This document shows, piece after piece, positions 34,139 to 43,602 of a DNA stretch of 44,908 nt; position 1 is the first letter of the stretch, and every line of letters starts with the position of its first letter. A program made the translations under genes and the position numbers. The stretch is from Parachlorella kessleri (Eukaryota > Chlorophyta > Trebouxiophyceae > Chlorellales > Chlorellaceae): contig BBXU01002740.1 in NCBI GenBank assembly GCA_001598975.1, forward strand, positions 1-44,908, in the 5' to 3' direction. The notes under the pieces were generated by a model. It did no database searches, was not told where the DNA came from, and was given only the letters and a program-made list of their open reading frames with translations.

Positions 34139-37100
34139 CTCTGCCGCCCCGCCGGTGGCGCTGCCGAGGCCGACGCACCAGCCTGCCGACCTGAGGAGTC
34201 TTGCTGCTGTGCCTGCTGCTGCTCGCCCTGCACGCTGCCCCGCTCCGCGGAGCCCGCCCGCTCGGGGGAGGCCCTGGGTTCTTGCTTGACGGCAACGTTG
34301 GCGGCGCGGGCGGCCTTGGGGGCTGGCCCTTTTGGGTGCCGCTCCACCACGGCAGCCTCCTGCTCCTCCTCAAGGTCTTCATTATCAGTCTCCTGGAAGA
34401 CGCAAAAGGACCCATGCTTTGGGTCTTCATTGGGGGTGCACAGCCTGCTGCTCCTCAGCAATGGTGTGCAATAGAGGCGGAGCTTCAAGAGCAGCAGCCA
34501 CCAAGGGCTGCCAGCAGTCGATGCATGGTGGCAGGAACCCTGCTTGGGTTGAGGCCCGACTTGGGTTGGCCGCCCCACACGGGACTCGGCATGCACCAGT
34601 TCCACAGCCACACGACTCCCTACGGGCCACCGCATGTCAAGCCGCCACTGCAAGTCTGGCAAGGCCGCACTGTTACTCCTGGTGTACCCAAGAAGGCGGT
34701 GGCGCAAAGCGACAACAGGACACCCAGGCCGCCTTCTGTGAGTGCACGCATGTGTGTGTGTCTGCACTGCCCATGCTCCAGGGTATCCGTCTGTGTGTAC
34801 CTGCAAGGCCTCCCAGGCGGCCCGGGCCCCCAGCGCCGCCGCCCGCTTGCGCGGCAGCTGCTCAGGCGACTCCGCCGTGTGCTGCTCCCGCCGCCGCTGC
34901 TGCGAGTTCTGCATGGAGGCCGTCGCGGCGGGCCGGTGGTCCGAGCTGCCCTGCACTCATGGCAGCAGCGAGGCAGCAGCAGCTGGGGTGACCAACCAAC
35001 CCCTTCGTTGTAATTACTGGTTGTGACGCCTCCAAGATCTGCGGATGCTGGCGGCCTTTGAGCTTGAGCGACACTGTCAGACCTAGCAAACACATGATAC
35101 ACAGGGGAATTCTGCATCAAATCCCTTACCTTGCTGCTACATGAGTCTGCATGCAAACCGAGACTGAACGGCCTGGATGAAACTCAGCACCCCATAACAC
35201 ACAGACCCCGGTAACCTCCCTCGCCCTGCGAGCGCTCAAGCGTGCAACCATGCGATCGTGCCGCCAGCTCCCCACACCTGCGGCAGAGGCGAGGCTGTTG
35301 ACAGGTCAGCGCCGCCGCCGCCGGCGCGGTTGCTGCTGCGGACAAAGCTCTCGGTGCGCCGGCGGCGAGGCACGTGGTGGAACAGCGGCATGCCGCTCTC
35401 GCCCTCGGCTGGCTGGGCGCTTGAGGCGGGGCCATGGTCGCCTGCGGCGGCTGGAGGGGACTGCATCACGGCAGCGGGGCGGGCCGGATGGTCCAGCGGC
35501 TGCAGCGGGGAGAGCGGAAAGGGCCAATGAGCTCAGCAGCAGATGGCGGGCAGTGCTTAGCTGTGCTTGGCTGGGTCGTCGCTTGAGAACCTCAAGTCCT
35601 CCATTGCTGGCTTCAGCGTGTCAGCGTCTACATCGCCATGCATCAAGTTCTGCAAACCACAATCTAGCCATGAGCACGGCCCCTTGCACAACTCTGATCA
35701 CTCCCCTGCAGCAGGCTCGCTCACCTCGGACAGTGCCTTACGCTGGCGCTTGTGCCCCAGTGGCGGCAACCCCGGCGGCGGAGACCCGACCAGGGCCCCC
35801 ACATCTCGCTCGCTGGCCGCATGGCGGGGAGGCGGGTGGGTGCCTCCAAACGCCGGCGGCCTGCGGGGCGCCACGGGGGACCCCACTGTGGCGCCGGCGC
35901 CTGCTGCAATGCTGGCAAAGTCCCGGAACAGGTCCAGCTCGTCCTTGGACGGCCCCTCGCCGCCCTCGTCCCCCTCCTCATCCTGCTGCTGCTCGGGCAC
36001 ACGCCCATTCCCTGGCTGCTGCTCCCCCTCCTCCTCCTCCTCGCCCCTGGCTCCAGGCTCCATCGAGCCTCGGCCATAACGACGCCAGTAGTACTGCCAC
36101 ATGGCGTCCTTGTCAAGCTCCTCCCCCCCTTCCTCGCCCCCATAGTCAGCGCCGGCCGCTGCCCGCGCCGCCGAGCCGCCGCTGCGGCCTGCCCGCCTGC
36201 CGCCGCCGGGCGGCCCCCAGGAGTAGTCACTCTCGCGGTCGCCTCGGTCCCGCGCGCCGCGTGGGCGCGGCTCTGCGACCCGCTTGCGTGCCTTGCTGGC
36301 AGCGCCGGCGGCCCCGGCGCCCGCCCGCTTGGCGGGCGGCGTGGGCGGCTCATCCTCCTCTGCTCCAGGGGAGGGGGAGGCCAGCTCGTCCTCGCTGTCG
36401 CCCGCGCCTGCCAGCAAGTCGGTGTATTGAGCGACCGCCGCGGCGGCGCGGCGGCGGTTGGGACCCCCCGCACGCTCCTCCGCCTCAGAGTTGTCTGCAA
36501 GTGGAGAGTTACCCGTTGCTTGGGTCAGACCATAGCATGGTAGTACAGCTAGCATTGAGGGGGCCTGCAACACTGATGTTCTTCTCATGCGTCCTATACT
36601 GTGTCCCATCTGTCACAGAAATGGCATGCTACGGTCACTACGAGGACATATGCATATTTTGCAAGGTACTAGCTGCTGCAGGAACAGAGCGCCATGTACT
36701 GAGCCCACCCAGATTCGAGGCCCAGATAAAACTTTCTTACCGGCCGATCCAGGCTGGGAGTCAATGTCCGTCCCAAGGTCACGGGGCACATCCAAAAACC
36801 CCTGCAACACGAAACACATACAGCATGCGCCTCAAGTCAAGGTAGACATTCGTTAGGTGTCGCAGCTGAATTTCCCGCAGATGAATGCAGCAAACTTAGA
36901 TGACTTAAGGCCATCTAAGCGAGTTTCTAGAGCTCCTCCCTGCCTGTGATATAGGAGCCCTCCCGGCGGGTAGATGAACTTGAGCCACCTAGTCATGTGA
37001 ACCACTTCCTGGAGCCGCCAACAGTCACTGGGGCCTGTGCCATAGGTCCCATCTACAGCCATCCTTGCTTGTCACCAAATGTCACAGCCCGACTGTCTCA

Positions 37101-39424
37101 CCACCCCCCCACCCACCCCCCACCCCACCCAACACACACAGTTCCCCGCAGGCATCACCCACCCTAACTCTCACCCACCTGCTCATCCATGTATGCTGCC
37201 ACCCGCTGCAGCTCCCTGTAAATCTCTTGGGCCTCGTCCGACTTGTAATAGTAGGTGGCCAGCGCATTCTGCCGTGCTCTGCAGGAAGCGGGGTCGCACG
37301 CAGCACACTTTGATTCGAACGGGGCACAAAGCTGGGGAGGTGGTGCAGCAGTGGCAAGGCGCATACATGGCTGCGCCGAAGGGGCGTCAGGTGCAAACTG
37401 CCTCAACAGCACGCTCCAGTGCCGGTTGCAAGATGCTACCCACACCTACCTCACTCCACACCCAACGACCTAGTTGCACGAATAACACACGACACTCCAC
37501 ACGCACGCAGGGGGAGCACGGCCCTCTCTGCGTCCCTGGTTGTACCTGTCTGCCAGCACATTGATGTGTCCGCGGTAGGTCAGCTGCAGGCCGCGGCCGC
37601 TGGCGCCAAACGAGTCCACGTCCTCCATCAGCACGCAGTTCCAGAAGCTGCACAGGGCGGGCGGGAGAAGTACGTATTCAGTTCAGTCGCGCCCACAAAG
37701 GGCCAGGCAGGGCGCTTACGCCAGACAACTGTGTGGGGGCGTCAACAGGGCGAGTGCACAGTTTTGCCCGCCAAGGGTGCAAGGCCCACACAACAGGAAA
37801 CACCCACACTGCGCCCACCCTGGGCACGGCTGCTAGTATACACGCCCCGGGTCTGCGATCGCACCCGCCACGCCAGGTGTCAGACCAGTCGGGCCTGCCA
37901 TACACCCGCGGGGCTATACCACCCCGCCTGCACGCTGTAGCAGGAGCATTATGCAATCGCACCCTCGCAGCCCCGCTTCATATCCTCTCAACCGGCCAGC
38001 CGGCCAGAGCGGGGCGCCCACCTGCCGCTGAAGAAGTGGATGCCTCGGGAGTTGATGCCTAGCTCCAGGTCCCTGTGGGTCTTCCAGGTGTCGTTGGGCC
38101 GGATGCGGTGCATGCGCTCGATGCCGTCTGCATGCGGCAGGGCACCTCAGGCACTCAGCAAGAAAGCGTGGCGAGCGTAGGGGCCACGAAAGCCCTCGCA
38201 GCGTTCTCTGCCCCCAGAGGCAGACAGCAGGGACAGGACAGCAACGCGCAAGCTTCAACAAAGACAGACGCGACATGTGTATGCTGACTGGACATGTGGC
38301 TGAAGAATGAGATCACCTAGCCCCAAGGCAGAGCTGCACACCACCATACCCGGCGGCAAGCCGCTCACACCCCCCACCCCCTCCCCCCACTTACCGAAGG
38401 GCACCAAGTGCTGTATGGTGCCGTCTGATAGGAGCTGCGATGTATAGTCCTTCACAGATGCAAAGTCGGGCAGGGTCACCATCTTGTCGATATAGTCCTG
38501 GGGGTACCACCTGGACAGCAGACACAAGGCTGGGGTGTCAGGTCAGAAGAGAGGCCGCCCATGCAGCTGTCAAATGATGGCACTTCAGCCAACGGCAGCT
38601 GGCCAGGTTGTCTTATTGCAAGCGACAGAACAAAGATCCATGCCAGGCAGGGTGTGCCCACAAGCTCCACTCACAGAATGGAGAAGTTGTAGTATGTAGA
38701 GTTGTTGGGGTTGTTGCCCTTCTGCTTGTTGGCCCAGATGGCAGCGAGGTCGTACTGCAAAGAGGCAGAGCGTGCTGCTGGAGGGTCAAGAGCGACCAAA
38801 GCTTCTTGGCATTACACCTGGGCCCTCTGCAACAACGTGCCAGTCTTGTACAGTGCCACCGTCGCAGCTTGCCGTATGATGCTTGCCGTATGATGCTGCA
38901 TCATACGGCAAGCTGCGACCCCAGCCTGGCTCTCAGGTTCCCTCACAACACTATAGTGCACGTGTCGCCGCCTTCCAGTCGGTGCGCTTATACCAAACCA
39001 AGGAGCCTTGCTGCGGCCCCCACTCACCACCACAGCCGCCTCGGCCTGGGTGCAGTAGACGGTCATAGACTGCCGCTTGCCCTTGATCTGGAAGCCGATG
39101 GACCAGCCCTTGCCCTGTTGCTGAAGGCCCTTGGCCCACTTGGTCTCACTCTGCAAACAGCCAGCGGAGGAGCGAGGTCATGGGTGGGCATGCAGTCCCC
39201 AAGGGGCGGCAGGAGCCCCGCCGCCCGCAGCGCCCGGTCTTGTTTGGTTGCGAAGGGGCTTGGGCGCCGATCGCAAGCGGTTGCAGGCAGTGGGGGTCAT
39301 GTTCATGAACTGCGGTTCAAACACGGGCCAGGCAAGATGGAACCGCGCCCTGAAAGGGGACTTTCCGGGTGGCACAATGGCAGATAACAGGACCGGGAAG
39401 CTGAAGACTTGCCTTGGCCGACAT
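32916..39424 (-). CDS. AP2/ERF-like protein with long disordered Gln/Met/Pro-rich region
   Basis: Fifteen exons close in phase (931 residues): 39424-39413, 39150-39028, 38754-38675, 38510-38395, 38127-38022, 37647-37546, 37278-37179, 36801-36741, 36494-35725, 35649-35632, 35499-35278, 34908-34801, 34392-34020, 33758-33220, 32981-32916. Residues ~8-72 resemble a divergent AP2/ERF DNA-binding domain: KGWSIGFQIKGKRQSMTVY, then TQAEAAVVYDLAAIW and YYNF. A folded, unrecognised region follows (DGIERMHRIRPNDTWKTHRD, SRGIHFFSG, LQLTYRGHINVLADR, AYMDEQ). The remainder is disordered: acidic and Arg/Gly-rich blocks, a GPNRRR segment, a ~13-Gln run, then Met/Gly/Pro repeats to the end. A nuclear regulator or RNA-binding condensate protein is inferred. 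The first exon (MSAK, GC donor) is tentative. Exons 9-11 may splice alternatively. Confidence 0.68.
34101..34137 (-). repeat. CAG-type trinucleotide repeat encoding poly-Gln
   Basis: A CTG run on the plus strand (CAG on the coding strand) in exon 13 of the AP2-like gene encodes about 13 consecutive glutamines. A second Gln cluster lies just downstream in the protein and another upstream. Repeat length probably varies between strains. Confidence 0.85.
35500..35649 (-). other. Alternative terminal exon or mini-exon in the AP2-like gene
   Basis: After the TTTGCAG acceptor at 35650 the frame reads NLMHGDVDADTLKPAMEDLR and further residues to a TAA at 35559-35557. That would end a 520-residue short form. 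Alternatively, a GTAGAC donor 18 nt into the exon (after 35632), or skipping the exon, leads in phase to the strong acceptor CTCTCCCCGCTGCAG at 35500 and the long form. Both readings are open, so the segment may choose between a short AP2-like protein and the long Gln/Met-rich one. Confidence 0.5.
37101..37130 (-). repeat. G-rich quadruplex-type tract in AP2-like gene intron
   Basis: C runs on the plus strand read as repeated G3-G7 runs on the coding strand, about 50-80 nt downstream of the 5' splice site of intron 37178-36802. Confidence 0.55.
38370..38390 (-). repeat. G-rich tract at a 5' splice site of the AP2-like gene
   Basis: On the coding strand the donor GTAAGT runs directly into G6-A-G5-T-G6, starting a few bases inside intron 38394-38128. 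G runs so close to a donor can influence splice-site choice; that role is inferred. Confidence 0.55.
38861..38919. repeat. Perfect inverted repeat (hairpin) in AP2-like gene intron
   Basis: The 22-nt arm 38861-38882 is an exact reverse complement of 38898-38919. The core unit GCTTGCCGTATGATGC is present twice in direct orientation (38867-38882 and 38881-38896) and once inverted (38898-38913). The RNA can therefore fold as a 16-bp stem with a one-base loop or a 22-bp stem with a 15-base loop. It lies in the intron 39027-38755. Confidence 0.85.
39151..39412 (-). other. Proposed GC-AG first intron of the AP2-like gene
   Basis: On the minus strand ATG TCG GCC AAG is followed by GCAAGT, the ideal GC-type donor. 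The TTTGCAG acceptor at 39151 then opens SETKWAKGLQ in phase. No GT donor lies between the preceding stretch and the acceptor in a usable frame. It is a proposal, since the first exon has only four codons. Confidence 0.4.
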
Positions 39425-40291
39425 AGCACCTCAAGGGAGCCAAGTGACAGCACTCTCCAGACTGTTGACGCGATGCCAAAAAGGCTGCGAGGGGGGCTGT
39501 CTCCGCTCAAACGCAAGAGGCAAAAGCCCAGGAGGGGACGTCGGGCGCCTTGTATCGATGATGCTCAGATGCTGTCCTGCCGCTCTCACTGGGCTCCTGC
39601 CCTGTCGAGGCACCTGCTTGGCCGCCTATCAACGCTCGGTGCTCAACCCCGGTTATTGCCGTGCTGGGGGCAATGCCGAAGACCTGGGGGCGTGCTGACA
39701 GAGCCAGGACTTCAGCATGCGCAGCAGGCGTGAGGGCGGGGCGCCAAAGAGGGCAAGGATCAAGCCGCGAACCGGGCGTTCTCCTACTCGCCCTAGCTGT
39801 TCAAATGGGCCTTTGTGCCGCCTCTTGCAAGGTTTTCAGCTGAGACAGCTGTCCGGTGGCACCAGGCGTGACTTTGGCACTCGCGGTTATGGTTGAGGTC
39901 ATTGTTGAGTGCTTAAAGCCTGCAATGACACTGGAGAAGCCCCTTCAAGCATCCACAGAGCTAGCTCCTATCCTTCCTATTTGGTAGCTTATGCATGTAC
40001 CCTTGTGCTCGTGTAGTGCAGCCAACAATCTCCTCGCCCGCATCCACTACTTCTCAACCAAAGAAACCCCTCAAAGTTCTAAACTTCCACAGTGTGGGGC
40101 GAAGTGCGTCATGGCGCAGGTCGGCCACGGCCTTGCACCCAACACATTGGAGATGGCTCAGCCCTGTTACCAGACGAAGGTGCTGCCGTGGCACAGTTAG
40201 GCTGTACATGCTGACACTGACATATACACGCGTACTATATAGCCCACTGACAGACTAGGAGGGGTTGACAGGCGCGGCAAGCTGGTTGTGA
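39425..40291. other. Intergenic region upstream of the AP2-like gene
   Basis: No gene recognised in about 870 bp. It contains the promoter and 5' UTR of the AP2-like gene. If the weak small gene at 40292-40635 is real, it also holds that gene's 3' UTR. Open frames here have no recognisable protein character. Confidence 0.4.
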
Positions 40292-40635
40292 TCACATCCT
40301 GGCCAGGAGCACAGCCTTCTCCTGCTCCGTCAACTGTTGATGGTAATGTGGCATTTGAGAGACCTCACAACAAATTGTGACAACACCACACAGACTGGTT
40401 CACTTAACATTTCTGTGCTGAGGAGATTTGGGTATGCAGGTTCTTATGCAGCTTGAATGTCTACAGTGGCAGCGCTAGCCTGTTTGTCCACCTTTCCGTA
40501 GGGTGAGAGGTGGCTGCAGGCACTGCTGATTGCATAAGCACCTCAAGGCATGCCTGTCATGTCCAGCCACACAGCCATACGCACGATGTTCCAATCCAAG
40601 GAGCGTGCCCAGGAGTTATTGCCGGATGTGCTCAT
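40292..40635 (-). CDS. Weak candidate small gene, exon ends only
   Basis: Two protein-like pieces face the right way on the minus strand. The first begins at the ATG 40635 and reads MSTSGNNSWARSLDWNI up to a GTGCGT or GTATGG donor near 40584-40581. The last, 40333-40292, follows a CAACAG acceptor and reads LTEQEKAVLLARM, then TGA. I could not find a middle exon that joins them in a convincing phase; a candidate contains PPLTLRK near 40510. Together they would make a small organelle-type accessory protein. The family is not recognised and the whole may be noise. Confidence 0.25.
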
Positions 40636-40774
40636 CTAAAACCCATAGCACAGGCAGCAGGCAAGGGAGCAAGTCCCTCCACAAGGAGATCCCCGCCTTA
40701 GCAACACCTCCATCGTTGTCTGAATTACTTATATAGTTACCCAGACACTGTCCTGGTGCGCAGCTTGGCTTGCC
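40636..40774. promoter_or_regulatory. Region upstream of DedA with a TATA-like element
   Basis: TTATATAG at about 40729-40736 sits roughly 40 bp before the DedA ATG, which would imply a very short 5' UTR if used. If the small minus-strand gene is real, this 139-bp interval would be a shared divergent promoter. Confidence 0.25.
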
Positions 40775-42740
40775 ATGATGTCAGCAAGTTACCAGCGAGT
40801 GCTGGGTATACCTAGCTCCTTGGTATCCTTGAGAGTGCATAGAGGATTGCAACCGTTCATCTCTACACAACCTAAGCGGAACTGTGTGCCACGTCGGGAG
40901 CTAGCCGGGGCGCCAGTGCTAGCCAGCTCGGCAGCTCAGCCCGCACAGCAACCTGGAACGAAAGTTGAAGAACAGCAAACACATCTTGGTCGGTTCGCCA
41001 AGCCACTTGCAATTTGCCTGGGAGTAGCAGTTGCAGCGTGTGCCTTGCCTGCAGCAGCACAAGCAGCCACTGCGGCAGTAGGCAGTGAAGGGTTTGCGGG
41101 CCTCCTCAAAGGCAAGTTGGGGCAGTACAATACCTGTTGCACCACGCCATCCCTGTTCCTGCTGCATCGCTGAGAGGCTATGGTCGGTGCTTGGTGCAGG
41201 GGCCTTAAGCTTCGTCCTCCACCTCGACGTGCACTTGGGGGAGATCATCTCTCAGTATGGACGCGCAACCTATGCAATCTTGTTTGCCATAGTTTTCTGT
41301 GAAACCGGGCTAGTGTTGACACCCTTCCTCCCAGGTAAGGTTCCTGAACTAGCATTGTTTATCACTACCAGCGGTTGTTGCTGCAGGTATGCTGCTGCTT
41401 GCACGCCTTCCCCGTACTTATAGTACAAGGTTCTTTACTGCTCTTGTGCCTGCATCATTAAACACAATATTGTATCAGTATTGTTATATCACTCCAATGG
41501 CTTCACAAAACCTCACAATAATCCGCGTGCATTGTGATTCAGGCGACTCCCTCCTGTTTGCCACTGGAGCACTCGCTGCCTTGGGAAAACTGGATGTGGT
41601 TGCCCTGCTGGGGGTGTACACAGTAGCCGCTACCTTGGGAGATGCCGTCAACTATGCAGGTCCGCTGAATTTGTGCATAGCAGCACTGTGTGAGCATTTC
41701 TGAAGTCATGCTCAATGTCTTCTCATTCATCGCTGCACCCCTTCGCCGCCGCAAGCATCCTCGCAACAGCAGAGTTACAAAGTGTTATGAGGGACCTAAT
41801 TGAATGTTAGATGGTCAGACAGCATGCCGGTGGCGCACCCCTGCCGTCTTCCTCTTGGTTACATTAGGGTTGGCACCCGTGTGCATCGCAGTCGGTAACT
41901 ATTTTGGGAGTAAGGCGCTGGAGAGTAAGCTAATCAAGCGGGAGTACATAGCCAAGACTGAGGAATTCTACACCAAGTATGGTGGCAAAACAGGTCGGAT
42001 TGGCAGGGTGGGGTTGGGCCTTCCTCTGCTAACGCCTGGCGCCAGCACATCATCATTTGCAAAGGGCAGAGTTGCTGCCAAGGGAAAACTCAAGCTGTGC
42101 ATGCTTGTTGCTCCCTCTACACCCCACTGACCTGCATTGTCCTCAGCCTGTGCCCTCACCAACAACAAAGCCTGGTGCTGCTTCGACCTCTTTGCTGCAG
42201 TGGTGCTGGCGCGGTTTGTGCCTATTGTGCGCACCATGGCTCCGTTTGTTGCCGGGCTGGGCTCCATGCGCTACGATCAGTTCGCCCTGTTCAATGTGCT
42301 AGGGGCCATCCTCTGGACTGTCATCTGCACAGGTGAGAGCCCTTGATGTACATAGTGTCTGCAAGGTGGGGTTGATGAAATGTTACTACTGCTTGCAGGT
42401 GGGGCTGGTCCTCGGCTTAGGTTGCCTGAGCTTTGCATGTGTATGGCCCAAATTGAGACCTGCATGGCTCCTTGCCTATCGTGCGGCTGATGAAAAGCCA
42501 CCAGGCGCCTGGCATGTGCTGCTTTCTGCATTCCGTCGTTGCCTGTTTCACTAGCGCTGCCTCTGCATTGCAGGTGCTGGGTATGCCTTTGGCAACGTGC
42601 CTGCAGTACATGACAACTTCTCCCTGGTGGTGCTGGGCATCGTGGTGGTGTCTGTCCTACCTGTGGTGTTTGAGGTCTGGAGTGCTCGGCGGGAAGGAGC
42701 TCCAGGGGCGCAACAAGGCGGGGACAGGAGCAGCCACTAG
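40775..42740 (+). CDS. DedA/VTT-family membrane protein, probably plastid-targeted
   Basis: Six exons, all introns phase 1, give 329 residues: 40775-41111, 41200-41334, 41543-41659, 41892-41993, 42201-42332, 42574-42740. DedA (SNARE-associated/VTT domain) proteins are polytopic membrane proteins; bacterial members help recycle lipid carriers and support proton-motive-force homeostasis. Conserved blocks seen are [73 protein letters not shown] with RTMAPFVAG, and [20 protein letters not shown]. The first ~60 residues are Ser/Arg/Gln-rich without acidic residues, like a chloroplast transit peptide. A hydrophobic Ala-rich segment ([19 protein letters not shown]) follows. The best relatives should be cyanobacterial and plant plastid DedA proteins. 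The exon at 41111 ends on a GC donor (GCAAGT). Family assignment is secure; location is inferred. Confidence 0.92.
41112..41199 (+). other. GC-AG first intron of the DedA gene
   Basis: The exon end CTCAAAG is followed by GCAAGT, a near-perfect GC donor, and an 88-nt intron ends TGGTGCAG. The join reads [14 protein letters not shown] in phase 1. The nearby GT dinucleotides give phase 2 and break the conserved frame. Reading through reaches a TGA at 41171. Confidence 0.7.
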
Positions 42741-43602
42741 ACAGACCCTCCTGCTGTTGATGCAAGTATTTCCCTGATCTTTGGTGACTTGCACTCCTCC
42801 TTCTTCAAGCGCTGCCATACTGGGCGCTCCTTCCCCAATGTGACAATGTCGCGTGGGAGGTTTGGCATGGGAGGCCATGGCGCAGCAACTGGTGTGCTGA
42901 GAAACCATTCTGGTGGTTACAGACATACCAGAACTGGTGGCTACGTACAGTTGTCAGTGTCTGTGAAGGGGCAGGTGTGCACGACAACTGGTACGCTATG
43001 CTGTCCTGTGGGTGTTCGCAGCTGCTGTAACCTGCTGCTTGAAGGTTGAGGCTAATCTTTCTTTTGAGGCCTAACTGGTTAGCTAACTGGCAGAGCGTGT
43101 CATGTATACAACCTTATTTCAATACTCTGCGTCTTGCTGCCGCTGGCTAGACCCCTTATCTTAGCAGCAGCTGCACGGCTTAGTTCTTGCTGTGAGTGGG
43201 ACAAGGAGATTGTCTTTGACCATACTTTGACGTGGCTCACTGGACGGGAGAGTGTAGGACGGGGTGGTAATGTGCAGGTACTTCCTTCAGACCCTCAGCA
43301 CAGCCTCGCTTGCTGACAGTTGAACAAAACTCGGTGAGAGACCTACCGGATCCGGACTCAGGCAAGCTTTAGAGCAGGACTGCAGCCATCCTTGTCAACA
43401 TAAATTACCCCTTCCTCCCTTCTGTTTGCACTGCCGGTCCACCATCACAAAACCCATGGTGCTTAGCTGGCATGACCTGGCGTGCTTTGTCGATGCTGAG
43501 CTTGGGACACAGAATGCAGCCATAAGCCGAACATCCTGCGGTGCTGTGCACGTTGATGACAGGGAGAGTTTGCTTGCACTCCCCCGTGCACTGAGGTGAA
43601 GG
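42741..43602. other. Intergenic region between DedA and the TRX z-like gene
   Basis: No gene recognised in 862 bp. TGTAA at 43026-43030 is a plausible DedA poly(A) signal, 286 nt after its stop. The remainder would contain the promoter and 5' UTR of the thioredoxin gene. Confidence 0.45.
43026..43030 (+). terminator. Possible TGTAA polyadenylation signal of DedA
   Basis: TGTAA motif downstream of the DedA stop, matching the usual green-algal poly(A) signal; support is positional only. Confidence 0.35.

Noticed and set aside
35250..36845. A 531-codon open frame on the plus strand
   Set aside because: It lies opposite exons of the minus-strand AP2-like gene, is Arg/Pro/Ala-rich with no domain logic, and is a GC-driven shadow frame.
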